Source: Acidiferrobacteraceae bacterium
GTDB lineage: Bacteria; Pseudomonadota; Gammaproteobacteria; Arenicellales; UBA868
Direction of reading: 5' to 3'
Assembly: GCA_002731295.1 (NCBI GenBank)
Contig: PCBE01000066.1
Span: forward strand, 9,509-25,087
Length of the DNA stretch: 15,579 bases
Shown: in pieces, positions 7,382 to 14,782 of the stretch
How positions within the stretch are numbered: the stretch's first letter is position 1
Layout: each line of letters opens with the position of its first letter
The notes under the pieces: model-generated
The model's database searches: none
What the model saw: only the letters and a program-made list of their open reading frames with translations
Told to the model about the DNA's origin: nothing
Translations under genes and position numbers: made by a program

Positions 7382-8356
7382 ATGACTTCACCTACCCACT
7401 CACGGGAACTTCCTCCTCGGTTGTTGATCGCAGTGGGGGGAAATGCCATTCATCCTCAGGGCATTAAAGGCACGCCTGAAGAGCAAATGGATACAGCCGC
7501 CCGTGCAGCCCAGACACTGTTACCCATTTTAGAACTGGAACGTGAACTAATCGTTACGCACGGCAATGGTCCAGGCGTCGGCAAAACAATGATGCGTCAG
7601 GCTCTGGCAAGACATCGGGTTACGCCCATGTCGGTTGATATCTGTGTTGCCAATACACAGGGGGTAACTGCTTATCTGCTGATGCAGGCTTTCGAGAACG
7701 CGCTGCGTGGCGCGGGTAACCCAAGACACGCTATCGGCTTGGTCACACAGGTTGAGGTTGATCCGGCAGATCCTGCATTCGGACAGCCGAGCAAGCCCGT
7801 GGGATATTTTTTCTCCGAGCAGGAGGCGAAGGAACTTGAATCTGAGCTCGGTTGGGTTATGCACGAAGATGCCGGCCGTGGATGGCGCCAGGTCGTGCCC
7901 TCACCTGAACCCAAACACATCTGCGACATCTCGCTGATCGATGGACTGGCCAGTCGGGGTACGATTGTGATTGCTGGCGGTGGCGGTGGTATACCCGTTG
8001 TTAGAGATGCCCATGGCATACGCCGGGGGATAGAAGCAGTGATCGATAAAGATCTGACTTCACAGCACATGGCCAATGTACTGGGTATCGAACACATGTT
8101 GATCCTGACCGGGGTACCGCGGGTGGCGCTGGATTTCGGCGGGCCGAATGAAAAGGAGATTGCCCAATGTTCGGTCTCACAGATGAGACAGCACCAGGAG
8201 GATGGGCACTTTGCCCCGGGTAGCATGGGACCCAAGGTCGAAGCCGCAATACGATTTATTGAGCGGGGCGGCAGACGTGCGATCATTGCACACCTCGAGC
8301 AAGCACTGCCCGCATTGATAGGAGACGCCGGCACCCACGTCGTTGCTGACGACTGA
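7382..8356 (+). CDS. arcC: Carbamate kinase
   Basis: Transfers phosphate from carbamoyl phosphate to ADP, giving ATP and carbamate, which decays to CO2 and ammonia. The 324-residue length is usual. Motifs: AVGGNA at 17-22, THGNGPGVG at 59-67, ANTQG at 90-94, PSKPVGYFFS at 136-145, VVPSPEPK at 171-178, AGGGGGIPVV at 198-207 and DKDL at 222-225. No arginine deiminase genes are nearby, so the carbamoyl phosphate should come from the oxalurate-splitting AllFGH complex downstream and/or the carbamoyltransferase upstream. By context it is the counterpart of E. coli AllK (YbcF). It follows the asparaginase gene by 6 bp and precedes pucG by 26 bp. Confidence 0.95.
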   Translation: MTSPTHSRELPPRLLIAVGGNAIHPQGIKGTPEEQMDTAARAAQTLLPILELERELIVTHGNGPGVGKTMMRQALARHRVTPMSVDICVANTQGVTAYLLMQAFENALRGAGNPRHAIGLVTQVEVDPADPAFGQPSKPVGYFFSEQEAKELESELGWVMHEDAGRGWRQVVPSPEPKHICDISLIDGLASRGTIVIAGGGGGIPVVRDAHGIRRGIEAVIDKDLTSQHMANVLGIEHMLILTGVPRVALDFGGPNEKEIAQCSVSQMRQHQEDGHFAPGSMGPKVEAAIRFIERGGRRAIIAHLEQALPALIGDAGTHVVADD

Positions 8357-8382
8357 CAACCTAAAAGATCTGGAAAACAATC

Positions 8383-9639
8383 ATGAGTGACAGCACACAT
8401 CTGGGGTCGAGCACCCTGTTTGAAGAACTTGATCCAGAACCAAGACTGCTGATGGGACCCGGTCCCGTCGATGTCTATCCCCGGGTTCTACAGGCAATGT
8501 CCAGGGCTATGCTCGGGCAATTCGATCCACAGTTCACCACCTATATGAATCAGGTGATGGCGCTGTACCGACGGGTATTTCGTACTGAAAATCAGTGGAC
8601 CCTGCTGGTTAACGGGACAGCCCGCTCAGGGATCGAGGCTTGTCTTACTTCGCTGATCTCGCCCGGGGACAAAGTGCTGGTACCGATTTTTGGCCGCTTT
8701 GGACATCTGCTGACCGAGATTGCACGGCGGGCCGGTGGTGATCTGGTCAACATAGAAACTGAGTGGGGTACAGTATTCGACCCCGAGCAGGTCACTGACG
8801 CGATTCGGGCGCATCAACCCAAGCTGGTTGCGATGGTCCATGGTGATACGTCAACGACGATGCTGCAACCGCTGGGGGATGTCGGACGCTTCTGTCGTGA
8901 GGCTGGCATTCTGGTTTATGCCGACACCACCGCGACACTCGGCGGTAGCCCGGTGGAAACTGACGCCTGGTGCCTGGACGCGGTGTCGTCGGGACTGCAG
9001 AAATGCATGTCGGGACCACCTGGCACATCACCCGTTACTTTGAGTGAACACGCTGTGGATCGGATCAACGCCCGCAAGCATGTCGAGGCCGGTATACGAG
9101 GCGCGGAAAGCGTAGACGCTGAAGGTGCGATTATCCAATCCAACTACCTCGACCTTGCCATGCTGATGGATTACTGGAGTCCTTTGCGTCTGAATCATCA
9201 CACCGAGTCGACTTCTATGCTGTACGCTGCGCGGGAATGTGCTCGAGTCGTTCTCGGGGAAGGATTGGAAGCCGGTTTCGAGCGCCATAGACTGACTTCG
9301 CAAGCGCTGCGAGCGGGGTTGGTTGCGATGGGGCTTGAACTCTTCGGTGATGCCGAGCATCGAATGGCCAATGTGACCGGTGTCTACATACCCGAGTCGA
9401 TCGAGAACGGCGATACCGCTCGTGCCGCGTTACTGGACGATTTTGGTATCGAGATAGGGACATCATTTGGTCCACTGCATGGCAAGATCTGGCGAATTGG
9501 CACGATGGGTTACGGCTGTCGTAAAACGAATGTTCTGCGGTGTTTAAGCGCACTGGAAACTGTACTGCGGCGAAACGGCTATGTGGCCACTCCCGGGGCG
9601 GCTGTCGATGCGGCTTATGAGGTCTACAGTGGTGTCTAA
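8383..9639 (+). CDS. pucG: (S)-ureidoglycine-glyoxylate aminotransferase, class V PLP enzyme
   Basis: PLP-dependent transaminase, 418 residues, closest by my reading to Bacillus PucG. It moves the amino group of unstable ureidoglycine to glyoxylate, giving glycine and oxalurate. Visible are MGPGPVDVYPRV from residue 24, LGQFDP at 44-49, NGTARSGIEA from 77, VHGDTSTTM at 152-160, the Schiff-base Lys207 in SGLQKCMSGPPG, RLNHHTEST at 269-277 and GKIWRIGTMGYGCRK near the C-terminus. Gln46 and Asn271 are in the places of the Gln and Asn that, as I recall, distinguish ureidoglycine from alanine-glyoxylate aminotransferases. The downstream allGFH genes consume oxalurate, which supports this over serine- or alanine-glyoxylate aminotransferase. 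A GGAAA precedes ATG 8383. Confidence 0.87.
   Translation: MSDSTHLGSSTLFEELDPEPRLLMGPGPVDVYPRVLQAMSRAMLGQFDPQFTTYMNQVMALYRRVFRTENQWTLLVNGTARSGIEACLTSLISPGDKVLVPIFGRFGHLLTEIARRAGGDLVNIETEWGTVFDPEQVTDAIRAHQPKLVAMVHGDTSTTMLQPLGDVGRFCREAGILVYADTTATLGGSPVETDAWCLDAVSSGLQKCMSGPPGTSPVTLSEHAVDRINARKHVEAGIRGAESVDAEGAIIQSNYLDLAMLMDYWSPLRLNHHTESTSMLYAARECARVVLGEGLEAGFERHRLTSQALRAGLVAMGLELFGDAEHRMANVTGVYIPESIENGDTARAALLDDFGIEIGTSFGPLHGKIWRIGTMGYGCRKTNVLRCLSALETVLRRNGYVATPGAAVDAAYEVYSGV
9619..9622 (+). promoter_or_regulatory. Ribosome binding site deciding the start of the small FdrA-tail gene
   Basis: GAGG with a 6-base spacer to GTG 9629 (9 bases to a second GTG at 9632), within the last codons of pucG. 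It favours a GTG start overlapping the pucG end over the upstream ATG 9617, which has no visible site. Confidence 0.45.
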
Positions 9640-9835
9640 CCAGAACGACTCACCGGCCATCGGTCGGGTATGTGCTGAACTGCTGCAGTCACGCCCCCGG
9701 GTCATCAACCTAGGGCTTGCTGTTTTTGCAACAGACCTGGATGCTCAGGATGTCGACGTTGTTCACGTTGATTGGCGCCCCCCGGCGGGTGGGGACGAAG
9801 ACCTGGCACGCTTGCTCTCAATGCTGGCAGATTAA
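9629..9835 (+). CDS. Small protein equivalent to the C-terminal domain of FdrA
   Basis: A 68-residue product (67 if GTG 9632 is used; an ATG at 9617 is also in frame). Its core reads VINLGLAVFATDL, then VVHVDWRPPAGGDEDLARLL. This matches the last ~45 residues of E. coli FdrA as I remember them (VINIGLRSFALEL, then a W-SPVAGGNKKLARLLERL ending). The FdrA encoded here (11103-12584) stops before that domain, so the two genes together cover a full-length FdrA. The gene overlaps pucG at its start and shares one base with allG (TAATG, stop 9833-9835), which indicates translational coupling within the allGFH set. Stand-alone proteins of this kind are annotated as FdrA domain proteins in some genomes. 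It is likely a subunit or assembly piece of the oxamate carbamoyltransferase. Confidence 0.82.
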   Translation: MVSNQNDSPAIGRVCAELLQSRPRVINLGLAVFATDLDAQDVDVVHVDWRPPAGGDEDLARLLSMLAD

Positions 9836-11106
9836 TGGTGGACACTGCGGCGCTCGCCCCTGCGATTCGGTGGGCCAATTCAAAGGCGCTGGAGATTCTG
9901 TTACAGGGTGACCCGGTACTGATCGATGTGCTGCCGGCCAAGGATCTCATCCCGGAATTGAAAGAGCACACGATTTTGCACGCCGGCCCACCCATCGAGT
10001 GGGACAGGATGTGCGGTCCGATGCGCGGTGCTGTCGCAGGGGTGGCGGTATTCGAAGGCTGGGCTCGCGATCTTGATGAAGCCGGCGTTCAGGCGTCAAA
10101 AGGGTGCTTCGACTTTCATCCAAACCATCACTTTTCTGCCGTAGGTCCGATGACCGGACTGACAACCTGCAGCCAACCCTTGCTGGTGGTCGAGAACCGC
10201 GCAACGGGCAACCGTGCCTATTGCACCGTCAACGAGGGCTTGGGCAAAGTGATGCGGTTCGGGGGTAATGACGAGTCGGTACGGGACAGACTGGCCTGGA
10301 TTCGTGATTCGCTGGGCCCGGCTCTGGGCAGCGCGCTGCAGTGCTGTGGGGGTATTCCACTGAGGCCGCTGGTTGCCCGCGGGTTGACGATGGGAGATGA
10401 AATGCACCAGCGCAATGTGGCTTGTTCAAGCTTGCTCCTGCGCGAACTGGCACCTGCTCTGGCGTCGGTAGTGGCAGACCACGGTGATCTGTCTGAAATG
10501 CTGGCATTTATGGGCAGCAACGATCAATTTTTCCTCAACATCGCCATGGCCATGGGTAAGTCCATCATGGACCCGGTTCGTAATATTGAACAGTCTACTG
10601 TGGTCACTGCGATGACGCGAAACGGCACTGATTTCGGAATTCGTATCAGTGGACTGGGCGACGAATGGTTTACGGCGCCGGTCGAGATGCCGGCAGGACT
10701 TTACTTCCCAGGATTCAGCGCAGCCGATGCCAACCCGGATATGGGGGACTCAACTATTGTCGAGACGATCGGACTGGGTGGGTTTGCAATGGCTGCAGCG
10801 CCCGCGGTTGCCGGATTTGTGGGCGCCGGATCTGTTGCCGAGGCGGCCGGCATTACCGCCAGAATGAGAGAGATCACGCTGGGCGAACATCCCGAGTGGA
10901 CGATCGTGAGTGAGAATTATCAAGGCGTACCCACAGGTATTGATATCCGACTGGTGGTTGAGACCGGGATCGTACCAACGATCAATACCGGGATCGCTCA
11001 TCGAGAACCCGGCATCGGGCAGGTCGGTGCCGGTGTGGTCAAAGCACCGATGGCGTGCTTTGAAAAAGCGCTTCGAGCGCTTGGAGAAAGGCTGGGGATT
11101 TCATGA
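9835..11106 (+). CDS. allG: AllG-like DUF1116 subunit of oxamate carbamoyltransferase
   Basis: DUF1116 (YlbE) protein, 423 residues, close to the ~419 of E. coli AllG. Visible blocks shared with that family: LHAGPPIEWDRMCGPMRGA, VFEGWA, the HHFSAVGPMTG segment, NRAYC-VNEGLGKVMRFG, the TMGDEMHQRN motif, NDQFFLN, TAMTRNGTDFGIR, ANPDMGDS, VETGIVPTINTGIAH and IGQVGAGVVKAPMACFE. With AllF and AllH it forms the enzyme that splits oxalurate (carbamoyl-oxamate) with phosphate into oxamate and carbamoyl phosphate, a function reported for E. coli allFGH. Start ATG 9835 overlaps the preceding stop by one base, and the gene's end overlaps the fdrA ATG (ATGA). An in-frame ATG at 9772 lies inside the small upstream gene and is rejected. 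Confidence 0.92.
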   Translation: MVDTAALAPAIRWANSKALEILLQGDPVLIDVLPAKDLIPELKEHTILHAGPPIEWDRMCGPMRGAVAGVAVFEGWARDLDEAGVQASKGCFDFHPNHHFSAVGPMTGLTTCSQPLLVVENRATGNRAYCTVNEGLGKVMRFGGNDESVRDRLAWIRDSLGPALGSALQCCGGIPLRPLVARGLTMGDEMHQRNVACSSLLLRELAPALASVVADHGDLSEMLAFMGSNDQFFLNIAMAMGKSIMDPVRNIEQSTVVTAMTRNGTDFGIRISGLGDEWFTAPVEMPAGLYFPGFSAADANPDMGDSTIVETIGLGGFAMAAAPAVAGFVGAGSVAEAAGITARMREITLGEHPEWTIVSENYQGVPTGIDIRLVVETGIVPTINTGIAHREPGIGQVGAGVVKAPMACFEKALRALGERLGIS

Positions 11107-12584
11107 GCGTGACGGTCAACATAGTACGCGCCGGGGTTTTTCTCGACTCAGTTGTGCTGATGCAGATATCACGGGAATTGACAGCGATTCAGGGTGTAGA
11201 AGATGCGGCCCTGATGATGGCGACTCCAGCCAATTGGGATATTCTTTCTGACGCAGGCCTTCTGGAAGAGGACACTATGGCCGGCCCCGGTGACCTGCTG
11301 GTCGCGGTGCGCGCACAGGATCGGGCCATTGCTGATTCGACACTGCAGCGGGCAGCCGAATTGATGGAACGCCCCGCGCAACAGAACAGCACTCCGCGAG
11401 AACTCCGTCCGCTTACCTTGCGCTCGGCCTGTCGCCAGCTGCCGGACGCGAATCTCGCTTTGATTTCGGTGCCCGGTGACTTCGCCGGGGCAGAAGCACG
11501 TAAAGCGCTCAGGGCCGGTCTCAATGTCATGATCTTCAGTGACAATGTGGCTCTGGCCGAAGAAATCTCTCTCAAACGCGAAGCTCGCGATCTGGGACTT
11601 GTTGTGATGGGCCCTGACTGCGGAACGGCGATTATCGACGGGGTACCGCTGGCTTTTGCCAATGTTGTGCCGCGCGGTGATATTGCAATCGTGGGTGCTT
11701 CAGGCACAGGGATGCAGGAGGTATCCTGCCTGATTGCCCACGCCGGTGAAGGTATCTCGCACGCAATAGGTGTTGGTGGACGAGATCTGACCGAAGCGGT
11801 TGGCGCTATCAGCACCTTGACCGTGCTTGACTGGCTGGAAAGAGATGCTGCAACCCACCATATTGTGCTCATCTCCAAGCCGCCTGCCCCTAGTGTTGTA
11901 GATCAGATCACTGAATTCATTCGCAGGAGTTCAAAAAGCTACACCGTCTGTTTGGTTGGTAGTGACAACCTGGCGTTACCCGACAATGCAAAGCTGACGA
12001 CTACTTTGAAAGATGCAGCGGCGACCGCAGTAACAAACAGCAAAGGACTGGAAGCGCTGCCGGCTGTCCAGCGAGCACCGGTGGCAGGCAGCTACGTTAG
12101 GGGGCTTTATAGCGGCGGTACGCTCGCTGCAGAAGCACAGGTCGTCTTTCTTTCGCACGGACAGCCTGTTTTATCGAATGCGCCAGTACCCGGGGCAGGC
12201 TTGTTTACGTCAGAGCGCACAAACCACATCATGATTGATTTGGGCGACGACCGGTTTACCCGTGGGCGGCCACACCCGATGATTGACCCGGCTGTACGTG
12301 ATGAGCCTATTTGTGCGGCGCTGTCAGACCCTGATGTAGGCGCGGTGTTGTTGGATGTGGTCATAGGTTTTGGTGCCCATGCCGATCCAGCTGGCCATCT
12401 TGCTGGGTTGTTAGATCGCCACGGTCGTTCCGGTTCGGTCGTTATTGCATCTGTCACGGGTACAGACGAAGATCCGCAGGTCCGGGCAAGACAGGTCAGT
12501 GTATTGGAGCGGGCGGGTGTTGTGGTTGCGCCCAGCAATGCGGATGCAGCAGAGCTGGCACTGGCTTGTTTAAATGTCGGCTAA
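11103..12584 (+). CDS. fdrA: FdrA/AllF, succinyl-CoA-synthetase-like subunit of oxamate carbamoyltransferase, lacking its usual tail domain
   Basis: 493 residues, against 555 for E. coli FdrA. The order of conserved blocks is the same: LPDANLALISVPG at 113-125, MIFSDNV at 143-149, GPDCGTAI at 170-177, GASGTGMQE at 198-206, HAIGVGGRDL at 220-229, YSGGTLAAEA at 336-345, DLGDDRFTRGRPHPMIDP at 379-396 and VTGTDEDPQ at 451-459. Sequence ends at about the place where the E. coli protein continues into a ~45-residue C-terminal domain; that domain is encoded separately at 9629-9835. The protein carries a CoA-synthetase-type nucleotide-binding fold and is often annotated as an acyl-CoA synthetase, but with AllG and AllH it acts in oxalurate phosphorolysis. 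The start overlaps the allG stop by 4 bases. Confidence 0.92.
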   Translation: MSVTVNIVRAGVFLDSVVLMQISRELTAIQGVEDAALMMATPANWDILSDAGLLEEDTMAGPGDLLVAVRAQDRAIADSTLQRAAELMERPAQQNSTPRELRPLTLRSACRQLPDANLALISVPGDFAGAEARKALRAGLNVMIFSDNVALAEEISLKREARDLGLVVMGPDCGTAIIDGVPLAFANVVPRGDIAIVGASGTGMQEVSCLIAHAGEGISHAIGVGGRDLTEAVGAISTLTVLDWLERDAATHHIVLISKPPAPSVVDQITEFIRRSSKSYTVCLVGSDNLALPDNAKLTTTLKDAAATAVTNSKGLEALPAVQRAPVAGSYVRGLYSGGTLAAEAQVVFLSHGQPVLSNAPVPGAGLFTSERTNHIMIDLGDDRFTRGRPHPMIDPAVRDEPICAALSDPDVGAVLLDVVIGFGAHADPAGHLAGLLDRHGRSGSVVIASVTGTDEDPQVRARQVSVLERAGVVVAPSNADAAELALACLNVG

Positions 12585-12599
12585 GACTTGTAACAGAAA

Positions 12600-13604
12600 T
12601 TGAAAGTCAGCGAATCCCAATACTCAGATACAAGGACTGCTTTTCCTTGGTTGACCACAGAACAGCGACCAGTGCTCGGCCCTGTGTTGAGAGCCCAAAG
12701 CATCGGCGCTGTTGCTGTCCGTGAAATCAGTCAGTCGGTATCCGGACGGATTACTGCCGTGTTCGATCGGAGTGTCTACGTTGATCTGGGCAGCCAGTGG
12801 ATCTGTATCGGTGATGCCACGGTTGGTAACGGGCCGGTCAACCTATTACTTGAGCCCACACCATACTCGGGCGTATTCGCCGATCTCGTAGTCGACCAGT
12901 CTGTGCGCGTTTGTGCTGGTGCTGTGCATCTTGGCAATCGACCTCTTGTCATAGAGACGCCGGCCAAAATCTGGTCACCACCGCTGGCTCCGTGCTGGAC
13001 AAACGAGTCGCTGATGCGTGGTCTTGATGCGCTCAATGCAATCAGCAGGGGCCGGGTCCCGAGGCAGGGACTGGGTGTGTTTTTATACGGCCATGGTGCT
13101 GAATTATCAGATACCAGAGAAGCGCATGTTTGCGCGCTTCCTGTTTTCGAACTCGAAAGATGGTTGCTTAATCAGTTGGTTGACAAGCGTTGTGTAGAGG
13201 GTGTGCCGGAATCGGCCCAACAGTTGATCGGCCTGGGCCCCGGGCTCACCCCCTCCGGCGATGATTTTCTCGGGGGTGTTCTTATTGCCCTTTCTCTAGT
13301 CCATCGTCAGGATATTGCCGCGTTACTTTATGCGGACATATGTCCGCACCTGGTGACTCGGACCGGTCCGATCAGTCGCACGCATCTGGTCGCTGCGAGT
13401 GCCGGTCAGGGGCTTGAGACATTGCACCTGGCTATCAACTCAGTAATCGAAGGCAACGTAGAGATGATTCCCACTCGAGTGCACCACATTGAACGAATAG
13501 GCAGTTCCTCTGGCTGGGATGCCTTGGCGGGGGCCTGCGTCGTGTTGCGCGCTTGTCTTGTTCAGCCTGCCGGGCTGCATAAAAACCCATGGGGGAGCAA
13601 CTGA
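12600..13604 (+). CDS. allH: AllH-like DUF2877 subunit of oxamate carbamoyltransferase
   Basis: DUF2877 (YlbF-like) protein, up to 334 residues. The hallmark glycine-rich motif GLGPGLTPSGDDFLGG is at 211-226, preceded by FLYGHGAELS near 161-170 and followed by ISRTHLVAASAGQG near 258-271. It is the third component of the AllFGH complex. The start is uncertain: TTG 12600 is the first start codon after an in-frame stop and has no clear Shine-Dalgarno, while TTG 12651, GTG 12672 and GTG 12684 are in-frame alternatives that still keep the conserved LRAQSIG region. The gap after fdrA is 15 bp. The stop overlaps the next gene by one base (TGATG). Confidence 0.88.
   Translation: MKVSESQYSDTRTAFPWLTTEQRPVLGPVLRAQSIGAVAVREISQSVSGRITAVFDRSVYVDLGSQWICIGDATVGNGPVNLLLEPTPYSGVFADLVVDQSVRVCAGAVHLGNRPLVIETPAKIWSPPLAPCWTNESLMRGLDALNAISRGRVPRQGLGVFLYGHGAELSDTREAHVCALPVFELERWLLNQLVDKRCVEGVPESAQQLIGLGPGLTPSGDDFLGGVLIALSLVHRQDIAALLYADICPHLVTRTGPISRTHLVAASAGQGLETLHLAINSVIEGNVEMIPTRVHHIERIGSSSGWDALAGACVVLRACLVQPAGLHKNPWGSN
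13591..13597 (+). promoter_or_regulatory. Ribosome binding site of the M24 hydrolase gene
   Basis: GGGGGAG lies 6 bases before ATG 13604. It supports that start over the in-frame ATG at 13589, which precedes the site. Confidence 0.6.
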
Positions 13605-14776
13605 TGCCCGCCCCATTTCACCCGGACGAATACAATCGTCGGCTGACATCCGTACGGGCCGCCATGGACGAGCGTCAGCTAGACGTTTTGATCATCGGAG
13701 ATCCGGCGAATATGAACTGGTTGACCGGATTTGACGCCTGGTCATTTTATGTCCCCCAGGTGATGTGCGTGGTCCCCGATGGTCCACCCGTTTGGATCGG
13801 CCGGGAAATGGATGCGGGCGCAGTGGCTTTGACCACGCATCTGGATGTACGCAGCGTTGTCCCTTATCCGGAAGCGCTGGTGCAGCGCGATGATACCCAT
13901 CCATCTGAATTCATGGCCTCGTGGCTACATGATGTGGGCCTGGGGGATAAGCACATCGGTTACGAAAGTGACAGCTACTTTTTTTCACCACGAGCACTTT
14001 CGGGATTGCAGTCAGGATTGCCCGACGCCCGGTGGTCCGATGCTGACCGATTGGTGAACTGGATACGTACGGTTAAAAGCCAGGTGGAGGTCGACATACT
14101 GGCACAGGCCGCGGCAATTGCTGGACACGCCATGCAAACAGCTTGGGATCTGGTTAAGCCCGGTGGACGACAATGTGATCTTGCGGCAGAGATTATGGCC
14201 GCCCAGATTAGAGGTACCGAGGATTTTGGTGGTGATCAGACGGCGATCTGTCCACTTATTCTGGCTGGAGAAGGAGCAACGACAGCGCATCCGCTATGGA
14301 CCGACGAATGCTTTGCAAAAGATCAGACTGTTGCATTTGAGATCGGCGGCACACGCAAAAGATACAACGCCGGGCTCGCCAGAACAGTACACCTTGGTAA
14401 GCCTCCGCTTAAGTTGACGCAGACGCTGTCAGCTGTGAACGAGGGGCTTGATGCGGTGCTGGGTGTACTGAAGGCGGGTGTAACAGCCGGTACAGTGCAC
14501 CGGGCCTGGCAGGATGTGCTGGATCTTTACGGGTTGGAAAAATCCAGCCGCATCGGTTATTCGATCGGTGTCGGATATCCTCCAGACTGGGGCGAACGCA
14601 CAATCAGTTTACGTGCTGATGAGCAGACAACCATCCCGCAAGATGCCGTGCTCCATGTCATGTTGGGCATGTGGCTGGACGGTTGGGGAATGGAAATGAG
14701 CGAGACCGTACACATCACGTCGACGGGGTGTAAGTGCCTGACCCATTTCCCCCGCGAGCTGCACATTGTGGATTGA
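13604..14776 (+). CDS. Creatinase/ectoine hydrolase-like M24 family hydrolase
   Basis: A 390-residue pita-bread-fold protein with the N-terminal creatinase domain (about 8-150) and the M24 domain (about 160-385). The metal ligands of aminopeptidase P are absent: the usual Asp-containing blocks read FEIGG (245-249) and YNAGLARTV (254-262), and the GHGxG histidine block reads GYSIGVG (318-324). His229 in TTAHPLW occupies the place of the creatinase catalytic His. The segment GYSIGVGYPPDWGERTISLR (318-337) and FPRELHIVD at the end closely resemble ectoine hydrolase DoeA and relatives. This points to a metal-independent amidohydrolase rather than a dipeptidase. No ectoine genes are nearby; cotranscription with allH suggests a ureide, guanidino or amide substrate from purine breakdown. 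The true substrate cannot be read from sequence. Confidence 0.85.
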   Translation: MPAPFHPDEYNRRLTSVRAAMDERQLDVLIIGDPANMNWLTGFDAWSFYVPQVMCVVPDGPPVWIGREMDAGAVALTTHLDVRSVVPYPEALVQRDDTHPSEFMASWLHDVGLGDKHIGYESDSYFFSPRALSGLQSGLPDARWSDADRLVNWIRTVKSQVEVDILAQAAAIAGHAMQTAWDLVKPGGRQCDLAAEIMAAQIRGTEDFGGDQTAICPLILAGEGATTAHPLWTDECFAKDQTVAFEIGGTRKRYNAGLARTVHLGKPPLKLTQTLSAVNEGLDAVLGVLKAGVTAGTVHRAWQDVLDLYGLEKSSRIGYSIGVGYPPDWGERTISLRADEQTTIPQDAVLHVMLGMWLDGWGMEMSETVHITSTGCKCLTHFPRELHIVD

Positions 14777-14782
14777 ATGATC

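Noticed and set aside
7672..8400. 242-codon frame on the - strand opposite carbamate kinase
   Set aside because: Antisense shadow of a strongly conserved carbamate kinase; Ser/Pro-rich product without a recognisable domain.
11189..11878. 229-codon frame on the - strand opposite fdrA
   Set aside because: Antisense shadow of conserved FdrA blocks; low-complexity Ser/Ala/Arg-rich product.
11103..12584. Succinyl-CoA synthetase alpha subunit
   Set aside because: The block order and the flanking DUF1116 and DUF2877 genes identify FdrA/AllF; no sucC partner is present.
13604..14776. Xaa-Pro dipeptidase
   Set aside because: The metal ligands needed for M24 peptidase activity are absent, and the C-terminal segment resembles DoeA-type hydrolases.
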